This document shows positions 26,788-33,580 of a stretch of DNA of 64,000 nucleotides, in pieces. The notes beneath the pieces were generated by a model. The model had not been told where the DNA came from, did no database searches, and saw nothing but the letters and a program-made list of their open reading frames with translations. This stretch comes from Ascidiimonas sp046199005. Lineage in GTDB: Bacteria > Bacteroidota > Bacteroidia > Flavobacteriales > Flavobacteriaceae. The position numbers were made by a program, and so were the translations under genes. How positions within the stretch are numbered: the stretch's first letter is position 1; each line of letters begins with the position of its first letter. Location of the stretch: assembly GCA_046199005.1 (NCBI GenBank), contig CP176050.1, positions 992,001 through 1,056,000 on the forward strand, given 5' to 3'.

Positions 26788-27420
26788 CTATTGCAATAAT
26801 TCCAATGCTTTAGCTTGTTGCAACATGTCTACAAGATTGTCAACATTAAGCTTACGCATTAAACGGGCTTTGTAAGTACTTACCGTTTTTTCATTGAGGT
26901 TCAATTCTTCTGCAACATGCTTATTACGTTTACCAGCTGCTAGTAATTTAAGCACTTCGATCTCACGAGTAGATAATTTTCTAAAGAATCTACGAGGTTT
27001 GTTAGTACTTTCATCAACTGCAAGACGTTGCGCCAATTCATTAGTAATAAATACACCGCCGTTGGTAATTTTACGAATAGCCTCTGCAATTAAGTTGGTA
27101 TCTGCATTTTTCGAAAGATATCCTGAAGCACCTGCTCTTAGTGTACTCAATGCATACACATCTTCAGGTTGAGAACTGTACATAAGTACTTTCACGTCTG
27201 GATAATCTTTTTTCATCTTTCTTAAGGCAGTAATCCCGTTAACTTCGGGGATGTCCATTTCCAGAAGAACCAAATCAGGCTTCTTCTTCGAAAGATTTTC
27301 AAATAGCTCCTCGGTAGTAGATACATTACCGGATATTTGAATATCCTTGGAGCTTTGTAAAGCAGAAGCAATTCCTGCTTGAACGATTGGGTGGTTGTCA
27401 GCCACGAGAACTTTAATCAT
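26788..27420 (-). CDS. LuxR/NarL-type response regulator with Glu at the phosphorylation site
   Basis: The 210-residue protein consists of a receiver domain (1-120) and a LuxR helix-turn-helix (LSTREIEVLKLLAAGKRNKHVAEELNLNEKTVSTYKARL). In the receiver the acidic pair reads A-D-N-H, Asp8 kept and the second acid changed to Asn. The phosphoacceptor site reads LLEMDIPEVNG, so Glu54 stands where NarL has Asp59. The conserved Lys is in GYLSKNA. Glu at this place often mimics phosphorylation, so the protein may be constitutively active or controlled another way. No histidine kinase is adjacent. Target genes are unknown. Confidence 0.9.
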   Translation of the reverse strand: MIKVLVADNHPIVQAGIASALQSSKDIQISGNVSTTEELFENLSKKKPDLVLLEMDIPEVNGITALRKMKKDYPDVKVLMYSSQPEDVYALSTLRAGASGYLSKNADTNLIAEAIRKITNGGVFITNELAQRLAVDESTNKPRRFFRKLSTREIEVLKLLAAGKRNKHVAEELNLNEKTVSTYKARLMRKLNVDNLVDMLQQAKALELLQ

Positions 27421-27598
27421 AATAAAAAAAGGTTTAGAGTTAGTTTTTAATCTTCTTAAAAACCGTCACCGAATAGTTTACAATTTTGATGCCAAAATAT
27501 AATAATTATACTATTCGGCTTAGGGGTATTCGGTAAGTAAAAGTAAGTAAAAAATCAGATTACCACAAAAACTTTACAATTTTTCGTTCTAATGACGA

Positions 27599-28387
27599 CT
27601 ATTTTAGACCATCGGGTATTTTACATACAGGAATTGGAAGCATTTTATGCATGTTTGCAGTATTAAACTTTTTATAAATTAGGAAAACTTCCCTTTTTCT
27701 TCCATCAAAATCTTCTGCTTTTTTACCGTTGGCATCCATTTTCATGGCCCATTCGAGTTCGGGATAAGAGGCTCCTATCTGATCTTCATCGGTACGGTCG
27801 TCTCCCCATAAACCATCGGTAGGCGCAGCAGCGATGATGTCTTGATTAATATGAAGGAATTCAGCAATTTCGTACACCTCGGTTTTCATTAAATCTGCTA
27901 TAGGGCTAAGGTCTACCCCTCCATCACCATATTTTGTATAAAAACCAACTCCAAAATCTTCCACCTTGTTACCAGTACCTGCCACCAGGTACCCATTGAG
28001 CGCAGCGAAATAATAAAGCGAGGTCATCCGTAACCTTGCACGGGTATTAGCAAGAGACATAAAACGGTCTTCTTCATTTTCTACGACCGGGAATACCGAA
28101 ATTAAACTGTCAAATACCGGCGTAAGGTTTATATGTTCGGAAGTCACATTTGTAAATTTTTTTTTCAACCAGTCAATATGACGCTCCGCTCGGGTCACCT
28201 GACTCTCGGCTTGGTGTATGGGCATTTCAAGGCACAACACCTTCATACCAGTTTTTGCACAAAGGGTAGAAGTAACTGCAGAGTCAATGCCGCCCGATAC
28301 GCCTACTACGAAGCCTTTAGTGCCTGCATTATGCGCATATTCTTGAAGCCAGTTTACAATGTGATCGACAACTTTTTCTGTTTTCAT
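27599..28387 (-). CDS. nadE: NAD+ synthase, ammonia-dependent
   Basis: NadE makes NAD from deamido-NAD, ATP and ammonia. The 262-residue protein has the PP-loop GVSGGIDSAVTSTLC, the GTGNKVEDFGVGFYTKYGDGGVD segment and PTDGLWGDDRTDEDQIGASYPELE. There is no N-terminal nitrilase-like glutaminase domain, so free ammonia is the expected nitrogen donor. It is divergent from gldB and separated from it by about 145 bp holding two opposed -7 elements. Confidence 0.95.
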   Translation of the reverse strand: MKTEKVVDHIVNWLQEYAHNAGTKGFVVGVSGGIDSAVTSTLCAKTGMKVLCLEMPIHQAESQVTRAERHIDWLKKKFTNVTSEHINLTPVFDSLISVFPVVENEEDRFMSLANTRARLRMTSLYYFAALNGYLVAGTGNKVEDFGVGFYTKYGDGGVDLSPIADLMKTEVYEIAEFLHINQDIIAAAPTDGLWGDDRTDEDQIGASYPELEWAMKMDANGKKAEDFDGRKREVFLIYKKFNTANMHKMLPIPVCKIPDGLK

Positions 28388-28412
28388 AAGTTTTAAGATG
28401 TTTCGTTTGTTA

Positions 28413-28420
28413 CAAAAATA
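28413..28420 (-). promoter_or_regulatory. Candidate -7 element of nadE
   Basis: On the minus strand it reads TATTTTTG (TAnnTTTG), 25 bp before the nadE start. No clear -33 TTG lies at the right distance. Confidence 0.45.
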
Positions 28421-28507
28421 AAGAATGAGCGTTTGTAAAAAAAATGTAATAAATGATCTGGTAATCAGTTAAAAGAAAAGGGAGTAAATAGACAAGCCGA
28501 GTTTGAT

Positions 28508-28515
28508 TATATTTG
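28508..28515 (+). promoter_or_regulatory. Candidate -7 element of gldB-gldC
   Basis: TATATTTG is a perfect TAnnTTTG match, 16 bp before the gldB ATG. A -33 TTG is not evident. Confidence 0.5.
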
Positions 28516-28531
28516 TCCAGAATTTTGAGAA

Positions 28532-29500
28532 ATGAGAATCCTGAAATTTATTTTGTTAGGCGGTTGTCTGTTCTTGTTAAGCTGCCAGAAAGAATCTAAA
28601 ACAGCCAATGAAATCGAGGCGATTAAGGTAGACGTCGCAGTAAAGCGGTTTGACCTTGATTTTGCGACAACTACAGAGGCGACACTTGCGAACACCAAAT
28701 CGGAATATCCTTACCTTTTTCCTGCGCATTTTCCAGACAGTGTATGGATAGCACAATTAAGAGATACCCTACAGGTTCAGTTGAATCAGGCGGTACGAGA
28801 AGAATTTGAAGATTTTTCATCCATAGAAAATGACTTTGAAAACTTGTTTAAACATCTACAATACTACACGCCGCAGTTAACTATTCCAAAGGTGGTAACC
28901 GTTACTTCGTATGTAGACTATCGGAAGAAAATAATTTATGCAGACACCTTATTGTTGATTTCACTCGATACCTATTTAGGGGAAAACCATAATTTTTATG
29001 AAGGAATACAACAGTATATAAGAAAAAACCTAACTAAAGATCAGATATTACCTGATGCAGTTGTAGCCATGTCAGCAGAACTGTTACCCCCAATGACAAG
29101 TAGATCTTTTCTCTCCCAGATCATTCGGCAAGGTAAAAAATTGTATTTGATGGACAAGGTGATTCCATGGGTAGAAGATTCGACCAAAATAGGATACACT
29201 CAGAAAGAATATGAATGGGCAAGGGCAAATGAGTCAGAAATATGGAGGTATTTTGTTGATCGCAAATTACTATTTTCAACCGACCAAAAGTTAAGAGCGC
29301 GTTTTGTGGATCCGGCTCCCTTTTCTAAGTTTTACCTTGAACTGGATACAGAGTCTCCTGGAAGAGTAGGAGCCTATATGGGCTGGCAGATCGTACGTGC
29401 TTTTATGGAGAATAATGACGTATCTTTGCAGCAAATGTTTATTGAACCTGAAGAAACACTCTTTACGAAATCAGGTTTTAAACCCAGAAAGAATGGCTGA
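28532..29500 (+). CDS. gldB: Gliding motility lipoprotein GldB
   Basis: GldB is a lipoprotein needed for gliding and its secretion apparatus in Flavobacterium. The protein has 322 residues. Its N-terminus MRILKFILLGGCLFLLSCQK has a lipobox (LLSC). VDVAVKRFDLDF, the HFPDSVW segment, YIRKNLTKDQILPDAVVAMSAELLPP and the C-terminal PGRVGAYMGWQIVRAFMENN fit the GldB family. It overlaps gldC by 8 bp, the same order as in known gliding bacteria. This pair and gldA are the main evidence that the organism belongs to the gliding Flavobacteriia. Confidence 0.93.
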   Translation: MRILKFILLGGCLFLLSCQKESKTANEIEAIKVDVAVKRFDLDFATTTEATLANTKSEYPYLFPAHFPDSVWIAQLRDTLQVQLNQAVREEFEDFSSIENDFENLFKHLQYYTPQLTIPKVVTVTSYVDYRKKIIYADTLLLISLDTYLGENHNFYEGIQQYIRKNLTKDQILPDAVVAMSAELLPPMTSRSFLSQIIRQGKKLYLMDKVIPWVEDSTKIGYTQKEYEWARANESEIWRYFVDRKLLFSTDQKLRARFVDPAPFSKFYLELDTESPGRVGAYMGWQIVRAFMENNDVSLQQMFIEPEETLFTKSGFKPRKNG

Positions 29501-29831
29501 AACACATACTTCAGAAATTAAGTTGCAGGTAGAACTCGATGAGAACAGGGTACCGGAAAATATTACCTGGAGTGCTCAGGATGGCGGAGTCAATAAAGAG
29601 GAAGCCAAAGCAATGTTGCTCTCTATCTGGGATAGCAAGCAACAGGAAACACTACGAATAGATCTTTGGACGAAAGATATGCCAGTAGACGAGATGAAAG
29701 TGTTTTTCCATCAAACATTGGTAGCTATGAGCGATACCTTTCACCGCGCTGTAGCTGATGAAAAAATGACGGCAACGATGAAAGACTTTTGTGATTACTT
29801 CGCAGAAAAGTTGGAATTGAAGAAAACTTAA
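29493..29831 (+). CDS. gldC: Gliding motility protein GldC
   Basis: GldC is a small cytoplasmic protein that improves gliding in Flavobacterium. Starting at the ATG of MAETHTSEIKLQVELDENRV it has 112 residues, the family length. ENITWSAQDGG and RIDLWTKDMPVDEMKVFFHQTL are characteristic. A longer frame extends upstream into gldB, but only this start gives the known family N-terminus. The overlap with gldB (8 bp) implies coupled translation. Confidence 0.93.
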   Translation: MAETHTSEIKLQVELDENRVPENITWSAQDGGVNKEEAKAMLLSIWDSKQQETLRIDLWTKDMPVDEMKVFFHQTLVAMSDTFHRAVADEKMTATMKDFCDYFAEKLELKKT

Positions 29832-29853
29832 TTAATTTGTCCATCATGCTTTC

Positions 29854-30222
29854 ATGAAAGAGCAACTCATTTTTATTTACAATGCAAATTCCGGAAAAGG
29901 CAATGCATTAGTAGATATTTACCATAAAATTGCACATCCTGAAAGCTATTCTTGTGATCTATGTAAACTTACACATGGAATTTTTACCGAAAAAAAGAAA
30001 TGGAAAGATTTTCGTCTTGCACATGATACACCAGAAATGCAATTTCTACATACCGACGAATTTTTAGATCGTTACAAGTCAAAATTCGGATACAAATTTG
30101 AGTTCCCGGTAGTATTAGTTACTTCAGGATCGGATTTGGAGATCTTCATTTCAAAAGAAGAGCTCAATCGGTTGGAAAAATTAGACGATCTTATCGAACT
30201 GGTTTTGGAAAGGTATTATTAA
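29854..30222 (+). CDS. Conserved hypothetical protein with CxxC motif
   Basis: The 122-residue protein has no signal peptide. It begins EQLIFIYNANSGKGNALVDI and contains a CDLC motif in SYSCDLCKLTHGIF, then LHTDEFLDRYKSKFGYKFEFP and a Glu/Leu-rich tail (ELNRLEKLDDLIELVLERYY). I recall similar proteins in other Bacteroidota, sometimes labelled GTPase without support. No P-loop is visible here. The CxxC and the alternating strands and helices would suit a thioredoxin-like fold, but this is inference. It follows gldC by 22 bp and may share its transcript. Confidence 0.7.
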   Translation: MKEQLIFIYNANSGKGNALVDIYHKIAHPESYSCDLCKLTHGIFTEKKKWKDFRLAHDTPEMQFLHTDEFLDRYKSKFGYKFEFPVVLVTSGSDLEIFISKEELNRLEKLDDLIELVLERYY

Positions 30223-30228
30223 CTACAC

Positions 30229-30846
30229 TTAGGTATTGTTGACAGCTTTTCTGTAATCGTCATTAATTTGAGCGATATAATCCAGTAAAACTTCTTTTCC
30301 ATCCCCGGAAGCAGAAGACGTCACAAAATGCAAGGGAGCGGTTTCCCAGGTTTTCAAAAGTTCATTTTGGTAGGCAGCTACATTTCTTTTGATAGCCATT
30401 GGTTTGAGTTTATCAGCCTTTGTAAAAATGATGGAAAACGGGATCGCATTCTCTCCTAACCATTCCATAAATTCAAGATCTATTTTTTGTGGTTCATGGC
30501 GAATGTCAATCAGCACAAAGGCAGACACTAATTGGGTTCTTTTCTTAAAATAATTCGTAATAAACTTTTGAAAAACTTTTTTGCTTTTTTTAGAGACGCG
30601 CGCATATCCGTAGCCTGGTAAGTCTACCAGATACCAACCGTCATTAATAATAAAATGATTTATTAATTGGGTTTTACCGGGTCTTCCGGAGGTTTTTGCC
30701 AGATTTTTACGGTTGGTAAGCATATTGATGAGCGAAGACTTTCCTACGTTGGACCTTCCTATAAATGCATATTCCGGTAAAGGCCTTGAAGGACATTTTT
30801 CAACATCAGCATTGCTAATCACAAATTCAGCCGATTTTATTTTCAT
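30229..30846 (-). CDS. engB: Ribosome biogenesis GTPase EngB
   Basis: EngB (YihA/YsxC) is a small GTPase for large-subunit assembly. The 205-residue protein shows G1 GRSNVGKSSL, the switch PGKTQLINHF, G3 DLPGYGYA and G4 TKADK. The length is standard. It is downstream of the alpha/beta hydrolase gene by 9 bp on the same strand and converges with the CxxC protein gene, which ends 6 bp away. Confidence 0.96.
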   Translation of the reverse strand: MKIKSAEFVISNADVEKCPSRPLPEYAFIGRSNVGKSSLINMLTNRKNLAKTSGRPGKTQLINHFIINDGWYLVDLPGYGYARVSKKSKKVFQKFITNYFKKRTQLVSAFVLIDIRHEPQKIDLEFMEWLGENAIPFSIIFTKADKLKPMAIKRNVAAYQNELLKTWETAPLHFVTSSASGDGKEVLLDYIAQINDDYRKAVNNT

Positions 30847-30855
30847 CGGTAGTAG

Positions 30856-31620
30856 TTAAAAATTTTTATCCTTTAACCAGGAGTGCAAGATGGAATTAAA
30901 AGTATCTGGATGCTCCATCATTGGGGCATGTCCGCATTTATCGATCCAGAAAAGATCAGAATTAGGCAGTAATTCATGAAATTCTTCTGCAACATTCGGC
31001 GGTGTAACGGTATCATTCTTACCCCAAATAATGCAAGTTGGTGTTTCCATATGCGGAAGGTCTTTCGCCATATTATGCCTGATGGCACTTTTAGCAATGG
31101 CCAGCGTTTTTACCAGTTTATTACGATCGTTCACCGTTGCGTATACCTCATCTACGATTTCTTTTGTCGCTACTTCCGGATCATAGAAGACATCCTGGCT
31201 TTTCTTTTTAATGAACTCGTAGCTGCCACGTTTTGGATAACCTGCACCCATGGCACTTTCATAAAGCCCTGAGCTTCCGGTAATCACAAGCGCTTTCACT
31301 TTTTCAGCGTATAATTTCGTATGCAAAAGGCCTATGTGTCCACCAAGTGAATTCCCTAAAAGTATTACCTGGTCTAACTCCTTGAATTCAATAAACTCTT
31401 GAAGATACTTCACAAAACTCTTCACATTGGTTTTCAAAAGAGACATGCTATAGACAGGGAGTTCGGGGATAAGTACCTTATAACCCTTCTCAGAAAAGTA
31501 ATCGGTTACCTGTTCAAAATTGCTTAACCCACCCATCAAACCATGTAAAATAATGATGGGAGTTCCTTCTCCTATTTCCAGATAACTAAACTTATTTTCC
31601 TTCTTTAAACGATGCGCCAT
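30856..31620 (-). CDS. Alpha/beta hydrolase
   Basis: This is a cytoplasmic hydrolase of 254 residues. The oxyanion motif HGLMGG, the nucleophile elbow GNSLGGHIG (Ser), a candidate Asp in WGKNDTVTPP and the catalytic His in KCGHAPMMEHPD make a full triad. It lacks a signal peptide. I used the ATG start; the in-frame TTG one codon earlier adds nothing. It is the first gene of a small operon with engB. The substrate is unknown: esters, peptides or lactones are all possible for this family. Confidence 0.88.
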   Translation of the reverse strand: MAHRLKKENKFSYLEIGEGTPIIILHGLMGGLSNFEQVTDYFSEKGYKVLIPELPVYSMSLLKTNVKSFVKYLQEFIEFKELDQVILLGNSLGGHIGLLHTKLYAEKVKALVITGSSGLYESAMGAGYPKRGSYEFIKKKSQDVFYDPEVATKEIVDEVYATVNDRNKLVKTLAIAKSAIRHNMAKDLPHMETPTCIIWGKNDTVTPPNVAEEFHELLPNSDLFWIDKCGHAPMMEHPDTFNSILHSWLKDKNF

Positions 31621-31647
31621 CAATGGTTAGTTATGGTTCTAAAACAG

Positions 31648-31655
31648 CAAATATA
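31648..31655 (-). promoter_or_regulatory. Candidate -7 element of the hydrolase-engB operon
   Basis: Reads TATATTTG on the minus strand, a perfect TAnnTTTG, 27 bp before the start codon. No -33 TTG was found at the expected distance. Confidence 0.5.
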
Positions 31656-31816
31656 GCGATTTCATCTTTATGTAATCTAAAATGGCTCATTAGCTTTTAA
31701 TCCTTCTTTTTGTAAGTATTTAATTACAAAAATAAACATTTAAAACGATGGTTATTTTCTTTTCTTTTTTAGCTGGATACGGTGCATTTATCGAAGAAAT
31801 GGTAAAACTTATCAAC

Positions 31817-31846
31817 AAAGTGGTAAAATGTGGTAAAATGTGGTAA
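31817..31846 (+). promoter_or_regulatory. Predicted MraZ operator: three 10-bp boxes
   Basis: AAAGTGGTAA, AATGTGGTAA and AATGTGGTAA follow each other without a gap. MraZ binds arrays of short direct repeats upstream of its own operon; the Mycoplasma box is AAAGTG[T/G] plus three bases at 10-bp steps, and the first unit here fits it exactly. The boxes end 9 bp before the -7 element and so cover the -33 region, consistent with autorepression of the dcw operon. A related GAAATGGTAA lies about 21 bp upstream (31796-31805). Confidence 0.75.
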
Positions 31847-31855
31847 ATATTTCTA

Positions 31856-31863
31856 TATATTTG
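31856..31863 (+). promoter_or_regulatory. -7 element of the dcw operon
   Basis: TATATTTG matches TAnnTTTG and lies 32 bp before the mraZ ATG. The upstream region, where a -33 TTG would be, is occupied by MraZ boxes. Confidence 0.6.
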
Positions 31864-31895
31864 AATTAAAATCAATATTTAGCTGCCAAAACCTC

Positions 31896-32360
31896 ATGAA
31901 TACGTTCATAGGCACATACGAATGCAAAGCTGACGCAAAGGGTAGGATTATGATTCCGGTTGCCCTAAAAGCGCAACTTGCTCCTATGCTTGCTGCTGGC
32001 TTTGTTTTAAAGCGAGCTGTTTTTAGCTCGTGTCTTGAGTTGTATCCTATGCAGGAATGGAATGCGATGATGGCTAAGATCAACAAACTTAACAGGTTTA
32101 AGAAAAAAAATATTGATTTCATCAGGCGTTTTACGGCGGGTGTAAAGGTTGTGGAGGTCGACGGCAACGGTAGGTTGCTTATACCTAAAGACTTGTTTGC
32201 ATTTGCAGGTTTGCAAAAAGAAGTGGTGCTGTCTTCCGGGATTAACATTATAGAAATCTGGGATAAAGATAAGTATGAAAATTCTATTAATGATGCCACG
32301 GTTGATTTTGCTGACCTGGCAGAAGAAGTAATGGGGGGAGATGACGATGAGCTATCATAA
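31896..32360 (+). CDS. mraZ: Transcriptional regulator MraZ
   Basis: MraZ is a SpoVT/AbrB-like DNA-binding protein that controls the division and cell-wall cluster. The 154-residue form starts NTFIGTYECKADAKGRIMIP, with the DxKGR motif. A second half repeats the fold (VVEVDGNGRLLIPKDL). A frame opening 66 bp earlier would add an unrelated N-terminus and overlap the promoter, so it was not used. It overlaps rsmH by a few bases. Direct repeats that fit its operator lie directly upstream. Confidence 0.95.
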   Translation: MNTFIGTYECKADAKGRIMIPVALKAQLAPMLAAGFVLKRAVFSSCLELYPMQEWNAMMAKINKLNRFKKKNIDFIRRFTAGVKVVEVDGNGRLLIPKDLFAFAGLQKEVVLSSGINIIEIWDKDKYENSINDATVDFADLAEEVMGGDDDELS

Positions 32361-33246
32361 TCCTGTACTTCTTAAGGAGTCTGTAGATGGTTTAAATATC
32401 AAGCCAAACGGGGTTTATGTAGATGTCACTTTTGGGGGTGGCGGGCACTCGAGAGAGATTCTTTCCCGATTGGGTGACGAAGGTAAGTTGTTTGCTTTTG
32501 ACCAGGATGAAGATGCTTTGTCAAATAAAATTGATGATAAAAGGTTTACGCTGATCAATGAAAATTTCAGATTTATCAGCAGGTACTTGAAGTTCTATGG
32601 CATAAAAAAGGTAGATGGTGTTTTGGGAGATTTTGGAGTCTCTTCACATCAGTTTGATGTGGCTGAACGCGGTTTTTCCATTCGTTTTGAAGCCCCGCTG
32701 GACATGCGAATGAATACGAATGCAAGTGTTTCGGCATATGAGGTAGTAAATGAATATGATGAAAACGATTTAAAATACATTTTTAAAGTGTACGGAGAGC
32801 TTAAAAACGCAGCTGCGATGGCACGAACAATTGTAAAAGCAAGGTCTGAGAAGCCAATCGATACAACAGAGTCTTTAAAAAAGACGATTGCAGGATTGTT
32901 GCCAAAGTTCAAAGAGAATAAAATGCTAGCTCAGGTATATCAGGCGATTCGTATAGAGGTGAATCAGGAAATAGAAGTGTTAAAAGAGTTTTTATTGCAG
33001 TTGCCAGATGTTGTAAAGGAGGGTGGCAGAATAAGTTTGATAAGCTATCATTCTCTAGAAGACAGGTTGGTAAAGCGATTTATACGAGATGGTAAGTTTG
33101 AGGGGGAGGCAGAAAAAGATTTTTATGGGAATATAAATGTTCCTTTCAAGAAGGTAGGTGGTCTGGTGATGCCGGCGAAAGAAGAGATTGAATTAAATAA
33201 CAGAGCAAGAAGTGCCAAACTTCGTATTGCAGAACGAATCGATTAA
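32347..33246 (+). CDS. rsmH: 16S rRNA (cytosine-1402-N4) methyltransferase
   Basis: RsmH (MraW) methylates C1402 in the decoding centre. It shows YHNPVLLKESV, the AdoMet motif VDVTFGGGGHS, LGDFGVSSHQFD and the C-terminal ISYHSLEDRLVKRF. The ATG giving MSYHNP is preferred; an ATG 6 bp upstream is possible. It starts inside the end of mraZ, so translation is coupled. Length is 299 residues. Confidence 0.96.
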   Translation: MSYHNPVLLKESVDGLNIKPNGVYVDVTFGGGGHSREILSRLGDEGKLFAFDQDEDALSNKIDDKRFTLINENFRFISRYLKFYGIKKVDGVLGDFGVSSHQFDVAERGFSIRFEAPLDMRMNTNASVSAYEVVNEYDENDLKYIFKVYGELKNAAAMARTIVKARSEKPIDTTESLKKTIAGLLPKFKENKMLAQVYQAIRIEVNQEIEVLKEFLLQLPDVVKEGGRISLISYHSLEDRLVKRFIRDGKFEGEAEKDFYGNINVPFKKVGGLVMPAKEEIELNNRARSAKLRIAERID

Positions 33247-33256
33247 ACACAGAAAA

Positions 33257-33574
33257 ATGAAAAAAAATATCATAGCGTTGCTGAAAGGTAAGTTTTTGAT
33301 AAGCAATGATTCTGTAAAGAACTGGAGATTTATTTTGTTCGCATCTGTATTGGCGGTGATCATGATCGCCAGCTCCCATAGTGTAGACAAAAAGGTATTA
33401 GAAATAGCTCGCTTAAATGAAGAGGTAAAAGAATTGAGAAGCGAATTTATAGATACGCGTTTTCAGTTGCAAAAACAAAAACTCGAATCTAATGTCACCT
33501 CAAAAGTAAAAGAAAAAGGATTGGCGCCTTCATTGGTGCCGCCAAAAAAAATAAAAATAGCAAGACAAGAGTAG
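33257..33574 (+). CDS. ftsL: FtsL-like cell division protein
   Basis: FtsL is a small bitopic division protein. From the ATG giving MKKNIIALLKG it has 105 residues, one transmembrane helix near residues 24-42 (RFILFASVLAVIMIA) and a coiled coil (VLEIARLNEEVKELRSEFID) in the periplasm, the expected layout. Sequence in this family is poorly conserved, so position between rsmH and ftsI is the main support. Confidence 0.85.
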   Translation: MKKNIIALLKGKFLISNDSVKNWRFILFASVLAVIMIASSHSVDKKVLEIARLNEEVKELRSEFIDTRFQLQKQKLESNVTSKVKEKGLAPSLVPPKKIKIARQE

Positions 33575-33580
33575 TGTATT

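Noticed and set aside
29397..29492. Longer N-terminus of GldC
   Set aside because: The extension lies wholly within gldB in another frame, and the known family begins at the ATG at 29493.
31830..31895. Longer N-terminus of MraZ
   Set aside because: The extra residues are unrelated to the family and would overlap the MraZ boxes and the -7 element. The ATG at 31896 gives the standard start.
33212..33256. Upstream start for FtsL
   Set aside because: The added residues overlap rsmH out of frame and precede the usual short cytoplasmic part; the ATG at 33257 fits better.
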